Both the position numbers and the translations under genes were made by a program. Below, one piece after another: positions 12,161 to 19,968 of a DNA stretch of 25,059 bases. The stretch's first letter is position 1, and each line of letters begins with the position of its first letter. The notes beneath the pieces are model-generated. The model searched no databases. It saw nothing but the letters and a program-made list of their open reading frames with translations, and was not told the origin of the DNA. The stretch is from a virus, in the IMG/VR virus record IMGVR_UViG_3300044678_002595, positions 1-25,059 of that record; one strand, given 5' to 3'.

Positions 12161-13231
12161 CTAGCTCCTCATTCTGATTTGTGATTCTCTGCTGCCGCCG
12201 CGCTCTTCTTTTTCCAAAATCTTGGTGGCTTCCTCAGGGGTTAGTCCGAGTCCCGCAATCCCATTAGCTGCATCTGGCTGGCGAGTCATATATTGGAACC
12301 GCTCGTCTCTCAGCAACGCCACACGATCTGCATATTGTTGAGCCTCGTCCCCTTGTCCTGATTTTTGCAGCGCCGCAATAGCCAATCGGTTCGCCCTGTC
12401 TAGGTCTCCCTGTCTTTCGGCTGACTTTATTTTTTCTTTTTCAAGTTTCGTCAGAAGTTTGTTGTTTTGGATAGTTGACAATACTCGCTTTTGCTCAAGG
12501 TTGTAGGTTTTCTGCCACTGCCTTTCTGCCGTTCCAATCTTGCGCTCTTCCTGAGCCGCACCAACGGCCTGTAGCGTGCGGTTAAACTCAGCGGTAGTAG
12601 CACCCTCGGCGAATTGTCGCGCTTGCTGGCGGGCTTGTGCTGCCTCTAATGCGCGTGATTCTGCAAGGGCTTGCTGTTCGCCTCGATATGCTTGCGAGTC
12701 TGGTGAAATACCTCTATCGGCTAAATACTGTTCTCGCTGTCTCTGTTCTCGTGCTTGCCGTTCTGCTGCACCAACGGTGATATCGCCTAGCTCCTGCTCA
12801 TACCGCTGTTGAAACATTGCCGCTAACTCTTGTTGAGTCGGAAGACGGTATCCACCCGTAAGAGCTTGTTGAGTCTGCTCAGCGGTTGGAGTTTGTGTGT
12901 ATGGAGCTGGAGCGGTAATAGGGTTTCGCGGTTGTTGCGGTGCCGTCGCAGCAGGAGGCGGGTTTACGGGCTCTGACATTGGAATCCGTATTTGCGCCTG
13001 TGGCACTAACTTGCCGGAGGGGTCCCTATATAGACCAGGTGAGACTCTTGTATAACCCGATGGAGCCTTAAACGTAGATTGAGCTGGTGCCGCTTGAGGA
13101 ACTGTCGTCGTTGCCGGAGGATTGAACGCTTCCTTTGCTTGCTCATTCGGCTGCCCCATCCTATTCCCTGGATAGTTTGGGTCGCGTGCTGGCTGTGTTG
13201 GGGTTCCTGGCATTGTTTTTCTAACGGCCAT
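12161..13231 (-). CDS. Putative virion protein with Pro-rich head and coiled-coil body, 356 aa
   Basis: Residues 1-125 are Pro/Ala/Thr/Gln-rich and probably disordered, with one small ordered motif (YTRVSPGLYRDPSGKLVPQ). Residues about 130-300 are a long Gln/Arg/Ala/Glu-rich helix or coiled coil (AAERQAREQRQREQYLADRG and similar). The start overlaps the stop of the gp10-like gene as TAATG, with a GGAGGA site upstream, so expression is coupled to the tail hub. The placement suggests a minor structural or ejection protein. I do not recognise a family. Confidence 0.55.
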   Translation of the reverse strand: MAVRKTMPGTPTQPARDPNYPGNRMGQPNEQAKEAFNPPATTTVPQAAPAQSTFKAPSGYTRVSPGLYRDPSGKLVPQAQIRIPMSEPVNPPPAATAPQQPRNPITAPAPYTQTPTAEQTQQALTGGYRLPTQQELAAMFQQRYEQELGDITVGAAERQAREQRQREQYLADRGISPDSQAYRGEQQALAESRALEAAQARQQARQFAEGATTAEFNRTLQAVGAAQEERKIGTAERQWQKTYNLEQKRVLSTIQNNKLLTKLEKEKIKSAERQGDLDRANRLAIAALQKSGQGDEAQQYADRVALLRDERFQYMTRQPDAANGIAGLGLTPEEATKILEKEERGGSRESQIRMRS

Positions 13232-14733
13232 TATAATAATCCTCCGGTCTCAAACGTGATTGCTGCTGCGTAAAACTCGTACGGTCCTGTGGTGCTTTCA
13301 AAAGCAAAACTGATACTTGCGGCCCGCCCAAAGGCTGTAAGCGAATAAACATCTTCTCCCCGAATCTTGGGAGCACTCCAAAGAGCTTGATTCCAAAGTC
13401 CGGCGTTCCAGTTAAACCCACCTTCATTATTTTGAGTCGTATAAGTAAATGGGGCTTCCTTAAAATCGACATCCGTTCCAATTGAGAACGTTTCGCCTGG
13501 TGCGCTTTTTACATGTGGACGAATCATCGTAAACCGCTTTATTCGCGCTCGGTCTTTGAAATAATTATAGGCGATATGCACTTCGCTTTTTATTGGGGCT
13601 CCGTTATCGAGCGTCCCTGTTTCAGCTTTAAATACCCGCCCATTCGTTCCGCCAAAATAGATGCTATCGCCAAACGAAGCCCATACTTTTGCTTGCATTC
13701 CAGTGTATTGAGCCCATGCCCCTCGCTCAGGGTTAAGCACGAATTGTTGCGCAACATTAGAAACAGGGATATTGAAATAAACCGCCTTGCCGCCGCTGTG
13801 GTATGCCGCGTTCCATCCCGTAGAGTTGCCGTAATCTTGAGCTGCACTTAAAAAAGCACTGTTTATGTTTGAGGTAATACTGGCGTAAGAAGAGTTGTTC
13901 CCGCCTGATAAAAGAGCTGATAGGGGGGTAATTCCAGCCTTATGAATGATAAGAAGATCGGAGCCTAATCCAAGATATGCCCTGCGCCCCGCAACTGGTT
14001 CAGGAAGAAAAAACCGTCCAGCGATAGACCAGTTGTTCGCATTTTCTGGGTCTGTTCCAGAGTATAGAAGTACTTCGCCTTCACTCGATACGATTACAAA
14101 ATAATCTTGTAATCCGACTCCCGTGTCTCGGGACCACGAGCTTACAAACTCAACTGTGCCACCGCGTTGCAATAGGTAGCTATAATCAATTCGGTGCATC
14201 TGCCCTTGGAACGCTGCCGTGTTACTATTCCAAACATAGCTGGTGTTCTTTTCAACGACAAAAAGGCGGCTTTTGTACTGGCAACCTTGTATCAAGTTTG
14301 ACGGCGTAAGGTTATGCACTTGCCCGTTAAAACTAGGCTGACTCCACGTTGTCCCGTCATACATTTGGGGCGTATCGGTACCATTAAAGAACAGTATCCG
14401 GGTGCCAATTAAAACATGCTGCCAAGTGCTATTTGTGATTGCTGGACCTAACGCAACCGAGCTTGAAGATGTAACGTCGTAAAATCGAGTCCCTGCACAC
14501 GCAATTAGCTTGCTGCTGCCATTCGCTAGAGGTAACTCAACAAGCGTATTCACATCGCTGGTGTTACCAGTGATGAGGCAATGAGGCGTATATCCTCGGC
14601 GCGTCCTTACAAAACCATCATCCGGAAACGCATTAATCATTTTAATGGCGTAGGTAGGGTCCATCTGATCAAGAGGGTCGCGGGTGTTCCATCCGCTAGT
14701 TGGTGCTGATATGGTTGCAGTTGTGCTTCTCAT
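13231..14733 (-). CDS. P22 gp10-like tail hub protein
   Basis: The 500-residue protein is beta-rich. It opens with a pattern seen in tail hub/packaged-DNA stabilisation proteins of P22-like phages: SGWNTRDPLDQMDPTYAIKM, then INAFPDDGFVRTRRGY. The rest reads as repeated short strands of a beta-propeller (LIACAGTRFYDV, ILFFNGTDTPQMYDGTTW, DYFVIVSSEGEVLLYSGTD, DSIYFGGTNGRVFKAE). The end is a smaller beta domain. In P22, gp10 forms the ring below the gp4 adaptor and carries the tail needle and tailspikes. Here it lies two genes after the gp4-like adaptor, in the expected tail module. Its start overlaps the upstream stop (ATGA, 14730-14733). Confidence 0.82.
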   Translation of the reverse strand: MRSTTATISAPTSGWNTRDPLDQMDPTYAIKMINAFPDDGFVRTRRGYTPHCLITGNTSDVNTLVELPLANGSSKLIACAGTRFYDVTSSSSVALGPAITNSTWQHVLIGTRILFFNGTDTPQMYDGTTWSQPSFNGQVHNLTPSNLIQGCQYKSRLFVVEKNTSYVWNSNTAAFQGQMHRIDYSYLLQRGGTVEFVSSWSRDTGVGLQDYFVIVSSEGEVLLYSGTDPENANNWSIAGRFFLPEPVAGRRAYLGLGSDLLIIHKAGITPLSALLSGGNNSSYASITSNINSAFLSAAQDYGNSTGWNAAYHSGGKAVYFNIPVSNVAQQFVLNPERGAWAQYTGMQAKVWASFGDSIYFGGTNGRVFKAETGTLDNGAPIKSEVHIAYNYFKDRARIKRFTMIRPHVKSAPGETFSIGTDVDFKEAPFTYTTQNNEGGFNWNAGLWNQALWSAPKIRGEDVYSLTAFGRAASISFAFESTTGPYEFYAAAITFETGGLL

Positions 14734-15740
14734 TTTCGCTTCGACGGATGTACATACGTTGGGGATTCGTAAACTCTAGGTTGTTCTGTTTGCCACTTCT
14801 GAACATTCGGGTCGTTGTACAGAATATTCGCCGCTTCTTGGTACGTTTCAGGAGTCCAGTTGATATCGACTGTTCCTTTTTGTTCTGTAACCAGCCCATT
14901 CCGTAACGCAATATCCATCATTTGCAGCCGCTTTTCTTCTGGTAGGGCGGAATATTCTTTTCCAAAAGTTTCAAAGTTCGTTGCAAATTGTTGAATATCT
15001 TGAGCCTTTAAGTCGGCGTCTTTCCCACTGTTGGCGAACTTATTATTTACCCACTGACCTTTGTCGTTATAACCAACAAAGTCTTTTGACATAGTCTTAT
15101 CTTGAGCTTTTAACGCTGCGTCTTTGGTATCGACCCATTCAGGTTTTAAGCCGGTAAACCCGTAGTATTTTTCGAGACGGTTCCATCGCTCTTTTTCTAG
15201 GTTTGGAGCGGTGCCGCCCATTATTCTTGAGATTATCTTGGTACCTCCCCACGCTGGGTTCACTAACCATGAAGGGAGCCCTGCTTTTTCTAATTTTGCA
15301 ACGGCATAAAATGCTGGGCTAACTGGCGCGAGGCTTCTTGCAACATCTTCACTACTACCTGCTTTTGCAGCATCCCAAGCCCTCCGCCCTGCTCGTGCTA
15401 GATAAGGAGCTGCTGTTGCTCCTGCATTTATTAATGCACCTGCTGTGCCACCGGACGCATAACCCTTGGCTCCTGCAATCAAAACATCTTTGTTATAATC
15501 GCCCATCTCCGACTCAATCTGACCAAAACGAGGAGATTTATACCCCGTATCAGGTCCAATTCCCGCACCACTAGGGGATCTAGTCGGCATCTGAGCTTGC
15601 GTTTGCGCTTGGGGCATAGGTTGAGTTTGGGTCTGGGTCTGCGTCTGGACCTGGCTTTGGGGAGGTACGCCTACAGGCTGTTGCTGTTGCCTCCTCTTTT
15701 GTTCGCGCCTGAACCACTCGGCGTAATCAATGTACGGCAT
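14730..15740 (-). CDS. Hypothetical virion-region protein with QT-rich tract, 336 aa
   Basis: The N-terminus (MPYIDYAEWFRREQKRRQQQ) is followed by a low-complexity tract at residues about 29-50 made of QT, QTQA and QAQ units. A Gly/Ala-rich segment (AGAKGYASGGTAGALINAGA) follows at about 90-115. The C-terminal half is globular, with conserved-looking Trp/Tyr motifs. The gene lies between the adaptor-RCC1 gene (three-base gap, AAGGGT site) and the gp10-like hub (ATGA overlap), so it is probably a virion component or an assembly factor for the neck. The Gly/Ala segment resembles those of ejection proteins. I do not recognise a family. Confidence 0.5.
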   Translation of the reverse strand: MPYIDYAEWFRREQKRRQQQQPVGVPPQSQVQTQTQTQTQPMPQAQTQAQMPTRSPSGAGIGPDTGYKSPRFGQIESEMGDYNKDVLIAGAKGYASGGTAGALINAGATAAPYLARAGRRAWDAAKAGSSEDVARSLAPVSPAFYAVAKLEKAGLPSWLVNPAWGGTKIISRIMGGTAPNLEKERWNRLEKYYGFTGLKPEWVDTKDAALKAQDKTMSKDFVGYNDKGQWVNNKFANSGKDADLKAQDIQQFATNFETFGKEYSALPEEKRLQMMDIALRNGLVTEQKGTVDINWTPETYQEAANILYNDPNVQKWQTEQPRVYESPTYVHPSKRK

Positions 15741-15743
15741 CGG

Positions 15744-17705
15744 TTACCCTTGAATAAACATAACATGAGTACTGCCTGTCGATACTTTGCGAATGTTTGG
15801 CAAGCTACTTACTAAGACTGGAGAGTTTTCGGCGTAACCCCATCCCCAAAGTTCTCCATTAGTTTTTAAGGCGTGTCTCCATTCAGTATAAGCACCCACT
15901 TTACTAAAGGATGCCCAATTTGTTGCAGATCCTACTTGAAGGGGGGTTGTGCTTGAGGTTGTTGCCCCGAGCCCTAATGCGGCTGCGCTAACTCCGCCGA
16001 TTGTGTTCCCCCAACTCCACAACGTTCCATCCGTTTTAATCGCATGACTAATATGGGTACTACATGCAACCTTTGCCCAATTATTTGCCGTCCCAATTTG
16101 GGTTGGGCTGTAAAAAATTCCCGCTGGGCTGCCTGTTGTAATCTGCCCTGCCGAAGCGTCTCCCCATCCCCATAACGTACCATCAGCTTTTATGCCAAGA
16201 ACGTGACCTCCGTAAGCGCCCCCAGCCGCTGCAGCTACGCTTAACCATGTTCCCGGTATTTGAATTGGGGTCGCAGAACTTGTTGAATTGCCTTGGCCGA
16301 GCCACCCACCGGAGTTTGCGCCCCATCCCCATAAGGTGTCATCTGTTTTTAATGCCAATGTAAAAAAGTTAGTACAAAATACCTCTTTCCAATTTGTATC
16401 GGTTCCAACCTGCAAAGGAATTAAACTTTGGGCACCGCCTGGAATCATAAAAACGTTATTGTTTTCTCCTCCCCATATCCACATAGTGCCATTGCTTTTT
16501 ATTCCTGCTGAGTAATAAAGCCCCGAACTAACTTTTGCCCAATCTGTAGCTGTTCCAGCTTGTGTTGGCTGCGATCTTTGAGTCGTGGTGCCATCGCCAA
16601 GTTGACCGTAATAATTGCTACCCCAACCCCAAAGCGTACCATCACTTTTTATTGCAAGAGTGCTGTGCAAATTAGGATACCCTTCGCACTCAATATCAAT
16701 CCAATTACTTCCACTAATTGTATTTGTTGGGTAAAGAAAATCTGTGCTACCAGCTAATTGGTTTACACTATTGCTTCCAAACCCAAACAAAACACCAGGA
16801 TAAACTGGCTCAGTCGGCTCAACTGGAGTAACTGGAGTACTACTTACACCACCAATAAACCCAACATCTCGGCATCCGGTATCAAGAAATCCGCAGTTAT
16901 AGCGGAATATATTACTAGTCCTACCACCGTTGCGTTCGGCGAGGTCGTTCCGTAGCCCGATGTTAAACTCGGCTTCTAGATCCTGATACTCAAGCCCCTT
17001 CATCCGGTAGAATCGGGCTAGAATGCCTTTCATCAGGATTGAGGGTTCAATTAAAGGCTCGTCCGTATCAGCAACAAAACGCTCATAAAGGACGTTCGCT
17101 TTACGAGTCCAAGTGATAGTCCCATCGGCTCCATTGTTGGCGATTGTAGGCGCAGAAGTGCCCGCTGTACCGCTTGTGTTCGCAGTCCAATACTCACCAT
17201 CGGAGAACACCCACATGCCCGCTGTGACGCTCATAGAGGCCGCCCATTCTCGGGGCTTTATCCATGTTTTTGAGCGGTAAAAGAGGCTGATGGTTTCGGT
17301 TCCTACCGGAGTAGGATGCATAGCAACGGCTCTTGCGCCTTTGCTGTTTTGCGATACGCGAAATGCAAACTTAATCCCAGCGTTGCCTGTTTGCGTAAGT
17401 GCTTGCCATTCCCGCGGCGTTATTGGGCCTCGTATCGGAGTCATGTCGCCCGTGTACCATGCGGTCGAATCGAGTAGTTCAGCGCAATCAGCGGGGAGCG
17501 TCTGGTTAGTTCCAGCAACAAGGGAGAGGGAAGAGAGCTTAGTAAGCTGTGGCCAATCGAACATCCGAACGGCTTCAATGCCTCGTTCGTTGGCAATCGC
17601 TAGCAACTGTCTAGTTGTCGCGTCCGTATTGTTGATTATGGATGTCGGGCGAGGAAAGCCACCAAAATCACAAGCATCTTGGAGAACAGATAGAAGAGTC
17701 GCCAC
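15744..17705 (-). CDS. Tail adaptor (P22 gp4-like) fused to a seven-blade RCC1-type propeller
   Basis: Residues 1 to about 285 match the podovirus tail adaptor/head-completion family. Visible motifs are [18 protein letters not shown] near the start, [35 protein letters not shown], and a late helical part with [20 protein letters not shown]. In that family the protein forms the ring that seals the portal. A Pro/Thr/Val linker (about 289-304) leads into residues 306-653, which carry seven LWGWG-type motifs at 306, 358, 408, 458, 511, 562 and 619, usually after an IK-x-DGT lead. Spacing is 50-57 residues, as in RCC1 propellers. The start is GTG at 17703-17705 with an AGGA site. Normal adaptors lack such a domain. 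The propeller would point outward and could bind the cell surface or decorate the neck. Confidence 0.88.
   Translation of the reverse strand: MATLLSVLQDACDFGGFPRPTSIINNTDATTRQLLAIANERGIEAVRMFDWPQLTKLSSLSLVAGTNQTLPADCAELLDSTAWYTGDMTPIRGPITPREWQALTQTGNAGIKFAFRVSQNSKGARAVAMHPTPVGTETISLFYRSKTWIKPREWAASMSVTAGMWVFSDGEYWTANTSGTAGTSAPTIANNGADGTITWTRKANVLYERFVADTDEPLIEPSILMKGILARFYRMKGLEYQDLEAEFNIGLRNDLAERNGGRTSNIFRYNCGFLDTGCRDVGFIGGVSSTPVTPVEPTEPVYPGVLFGFGSNSVNQLAGSTDFLYPTNTISGSNWIDIECEGYPNLHSTLAIKSDGTLWGWGSNYYGQLGDGTTTQRSQPTQAGTATDWAKVSSGLYYSAGIKSNGTMWIWGGENNNVFMIPGGAQSLIPLQVGTDTNWKEVFCTNFFTLALKTDDTLWGWGANSGGWLGQGNSTSSATPIQIPGTWLSVAAAAGGAYGGHVLGIKADGTLWGWGDASAGQITTGSPAGIFYSPTQIGTANNWAKVACSTHISHAIKTDGTLWSWGNTIGGVSAAALGLGATTSSTTPLQVGSATNWASFSKVGAYTEWRHALKTNGELWGWGYAENSPVLVSSLPNIRKVSTGSTHVMFIQG
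15747..16790 (-). other. RCC1-type beta-propeller domain within the tail adaptor gene
   Basis: This is the 3' half of the adaptor gene, residues 306-653. Each blade carries a [LM][FW]-x-[FW]-G motif, mostly preceded by IK-x-DGT. At the DNA level the blades share a recurring, degenerate stretch, seen on the plus strand as CCCCA(T/A)CCCCA followed by (G/T)T(A/G)CCATC and a T-rich run. The first blade (LFGFGSN) and the last strand ([13 protein letters not shown]) could close the ring. Hand counts of 60-base stretches gave about 37% and 45% GC here, against 47% and 55% in the adaptor half. The domain may therefore have come from elsewhere. Confidence 0.8.
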
Positions 17706-17781
17706 GTTTCAAAATCCTGTAAGACTTCAAAACGGAGAGGCTCTAAGTAGGGCCGCCGTCGGTAACGCTCTTTACGGGTAC

Positions 17782-17811
17782 AAAAGGGGGGTCGAGCGGT
17801 GTCCCCCCTTT
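17782..17811. terminator. GC-rich hairpin terminator between head and tail modules
   Basis: GGGGGG (17786-17791) pairs with CCCCCC (17803-17808) around an 11-base loop, extended by A/T pairs (AAA with TTT). On the minus strand the stem is followed by TTTTG, so leftward transcription of the head genes can end here. The same stem has a shorter TTT run on the plus strand. It lies between the 187-residue gene and the adaptor-RCC1 gene. I could not find a clear promoter for the tail genes in the 76 bases between it and the GTG start. Confidence 0.7.
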
Positions 17812-17843
17812 ATCTTATGTTAATTGCAGCTATTTTGCCACAA

Positions 17844-18407
17844 CTACTTTTTGCCTTTTACAAGCTCTTTCAACATATCTTGTAACTCTGCATTTTGCTT
17901 CTGCATCGCCGCCATCTGCTCTTTTAGGGCTTCGACTTCAGCATTCGGAGTAGGACGAGCGTTTAAGTAATCCTGAGAACGTCGCCGCATGTTCATTGCT
18001 CCGATTCCGATAGCGGAAAGAGCGTGGTCGCCTATTTTTGACAACTGTTCGACCGAAAACACATGAGCTCTTGTGCACATATCTTTTTGCACTTCGGTAA
18101 ACCCAAGAACATCAAGAGGGGTGCCCAAGTCTTGGCCTTCGTCAAGTTTCCATCGTCGGTAGATTTCGGAGAATCTTTTAACGTCATCTGAGGTTGCAAT
18201 CCTCACGATGGTATCGCCACCTGGTACTTTAATCTCGATATATTCAATCTGTACTTCAGGGTCGTACACGTCGCGGCCTTCTATACGGCTCTCCTCGCTC
18301 TTGAATTTTGGCCCCGTATAAAACCTCACCCGCAGTGCGGAGTCGTCACCGTGGCGCATCCTCTGGCCTGGAAGGGGCATTCTATCTTCTTGTATCTGCG
18401 GAAACAT
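17844..18407 (-). CDS. Conserved phage protein of head module, 187 aa
   Basis: The product has a beta-like N-terminal part (VQIEYIEIKVPGGDTIVRIA). A conserved-looking core follows: DDVKRFSEIYRRWKL, then GTPLDVLGF, then VFSVEQLSKIGDHALSAIGIG. The C-terminal coiled coil is VEALKEQMAAMQKQNAELQD. The core resembles a widespread phage family in which a W-x-x-F/K segment, a GTPL motif and a TVEQLA-like helix occur in this order. The VEQL...IGIGA part looks like a helix-hairpin-helix, which would suggest nucleic-acid contact. The gene follows the decoration gene and ends at a terminator. Its biochemical role is unknown. Confidence 0.6.
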   Translation of the reverse strand: MFPQIQEDRMPLPGQRMRHGDDSALRVRFYTGPKFKSEESRIEGRDVYDPEVQIEYIEIKVPGGDTIVRIATSDDVKRFSEIYRRWKLDEGQDLGTPLDVLGFTEVQKDMCTRAHVFSVEQLSKIGDHALSAIGIGAMNMRRRSQDYLNARPTPNAEVEALKEQMAAMQKQNAELQDMLKELVKGKK

Positions 18408-18426
18408 AAATCCTCATTGGTTAATA

Positions 18427-18446
18427 GGGGAGAGCCGCCCCTCCCC
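18427..18446 (-). promoter_or_regulatory. Perfect 6-bp hairpin after the decoration gene
   Basis: GGGGAG (18427-18432) and CTCCCC (18441-18446) form a perfect stem with an eight-base loop in the 51-base gap between the decoration gene and the 187-residue gene. There is no T tract on the minus strand (TATTAACC follows), so it is more likely an mRNA stabiliser or partial attenuator below the abundant capsid message than a full terminator. Confidence 0.4.
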
Positions 18447-18458
18447 GTTAGTTATGCC

Positions 18459-18962
18459 TTAGTTGCTCGCCTGATAAACAAGCTCGCCAGGGCAGAAAAT
18501 ACGGATGTTAGCATCCGCCGCAGACACCGCCGCTGAATCACTGTGGAACGCATTAAGCGTCTTACCTGTGATAGCCGCATCGTCCAGTTTCCCATCAGTA
18601 GTACTAAGGGATATCTGAGCGTTAGCCGCAATCGCCGCCGCTGAAGTAGCGTTAAGCAGTCCACCAGTTCCAACCCATGCGTAGTTACCGTTTGGGATGT
18701 TATCAAACTGAGGAATACAAACAGCCCCTGCGCTTGCATCATCACCCGCAGCTTTTAACTCAAGTTCACCGCTTGTGCTATTTACTCTCAAGAAATACGC
18801 CAACCGAAGCGTGGCAGCACTTCCAAGAGCATTTTTCACAAGGCGGTAAATTTTGCTATCTTTACCGATAACAACGTGACCAGTGTTAAATCCCACTGGA
18901 AGCGTTGGCGCGTTCCATTCCAATTCAACCCCACCAAGGGGCTCATATATTCCAATACCCAT
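18459..18962 (-). CDS. Putative capsid decoration/cement protein
   Basis: The 167-residue product is rich in Ala, Ser, Thr and Gly and beta-structured. It contains a stretch typical of small capsid-associated proteins encoded directly after the coat gene: VGTGGLLNATSAAAIAANAQ, then ISLSTTDGKLDDAAITGKTL (residues about 97-137). The pattern is reminiscent of DUF2190-type capsid cement proteins, which stabilise the expanded head. It has the strongest ribosome binding site of the head block (TAGGAGGC, nine bases before ATG 18962), consistent with a protein needed in hundreds of copies. It lies 18 bases after the major capsid gene. The family assignment is by pattern only. Confidence 0.6.
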   Translation of the reverse strand: MGIGIYEPLGGVELEWNAPTLPVGFNTGHVVIGKDSKIYRLVKNALGSAATLRLAYFLRVNSTSGELELKAAGDDASAGAVCIPQFDNIPNGNYAWVGTGGLLNATSAAAIAANAQISLSTTDGKLDDAAITGKTLNAFHSDSAAVSAADANIRIFCPGELVYQASN

Positions 18963-18980
18963 TTTATAAGCCTCCTAGCA

Positions 18981-19958
18981 TTAAGGTTTAGCATGTCCCT
19001 GAAGGAACAAGTTGCGAGCAGTCATATTACCAGCCCACGCAAGGTAACGGACAGTTGCATCTTGGTTGAACGAGTCACGAGCTTTCAAAGGCACGAAGTT
19101 ACGCTTCGATGCAGTTTTGAAGAACAAGTGGTTCATGTTTAGGAAGTGAGTTGTGGTTGCATTCGCAATACCCTGATACCCACCGCCGTTAACAACTGGA
19201 ACGCCCATGAACTCAAGGCCAGTGCCAATCGTATCAACGGTGCCTTCACCCACTTTCATGATGCGCTGGATGGTCTGCAAGGACTCTCTATAAAGTCTAA
19301 AATGCGTTCCACCTGCGTATATAAGGGTAGGTTTTTCAGCGTTACGGGTTAGTCCGTCGAAACAGATTCCGTAAAACTGCTGAATATTGGCATTGGTGAG
19401 GGAAGCAAACCCAAGATCGGAAGCATCAAATATCTGATTCCGCGCCCAAGTATAGGTTCCTCGATCAATTCCACCAACCGAACCAGAAGTGTTTGCAGAA
19501 GGGTTAAGGAGTCCCAAACCACCAATCTGCTTTCCACCGTCGGCTGTACCATCGGATTCAACGTCCGTTGCCATCGAGTTCATCATTGTGTACTCAGCAG
19601 CTTCGATTCTCTTTTCAAGGAGGTCAAATACCTGCTCAGGTCCAGTATTCTGAACGTCGCTTTCAAGTCCGTTAATTACAACGGCAACCGCTACCTGCTT
19701 CCAGTTAAAGCGAAAAGCCGTGAACTGTTCGGTCTGAGAAGTGTTAAGAACCTCAGAACCAGCATAACGCTGATAAGAGGGGTTTTCTGCAAACAGCTGC
19801 TCTTCGAGGATGGATTCTCCACCCGCAACTAGCTTCTGGTTGTCTTTCATAAAACGAAGCAAAGGGATGTTTTTCGATATCCCATCTGCCATCTTTTTCG
19901 ATCTCTTGTACATCGTTACGGTGAGCATTTCACCGATAGATGCGTTAGGCGTTGCCAT
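18981..19958 (-). CDS. Major capsid protein
   Basis: The 325-residue protein has the size and pattern of an HK97-fold coat protein of the type found in BPP-1-like podoviruses. The N-terminus has IPLLRFMKDN and a loop region (GGESILEEQLFAENPSYQRY), then FTAFRFNWKQVAVAVVINGLE, the spine-like VFDLLEKRIEAAEYTMMNSM, and a Gly-rich segment (GGKQIGGLGLLNPSANTSG). The C-terminal half has TLIYAGGTHFRLYRESLQTI and GLEFMGVPVVNGGGYQG. An AAGGGAT site precedes ATG 19958. It follows the scaffold gene by 10 bases and is followed by the decoration gene. No N-terminal delta domain or protease is visible, so a separate scaffold is expected and is present upstream. Confidence 0.88.
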   Translation of the reverse strand: MATPNASIGEMLTVTMYKRSKKMADGISKNIPLLRFMKDNQKLVAGGESILEEQLFAENPSYQRYAGSEVLNTSQTEQFTAFRFNWKQVAVAVVINGLESDVQNTGPEQVFDLLEKRIEAAEYTMMNSMATDVESDGTADGGKQIGGLGLLNPSANTSGSVGGIDRGTYTWARNQIFDASDLGFASLTNANIQQFYGICFDGLTRNAEKPTLIYAGGTHFRLYRESLQTIQRIMKVGEGTVDTIGTGLEFMGVPVVNGGGYQGIANATTTHFLNMNHLFFKTASKRNFVPLKARDSFNQDATVRYLAWAGNMTARNLFLQGHAKP

Positions 19959-19968
19959 TATTTATCCC

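Noticed and set aside
15744-16790. Diversity-generating retroelement target (as in BPP-1) in the RCC1 region
   Set aside because: No reverse transcriptase or template repeat is visible in the window, and the repeated blades vary in a way that fits ordinary divergence, not adenine-directed change.
17290-17823. Plus-strand frame of 177 residues opposite the adaptor domain
   Set aside because: It is the complement of a clearly recognised coding region and crosses the terminator hairpin.
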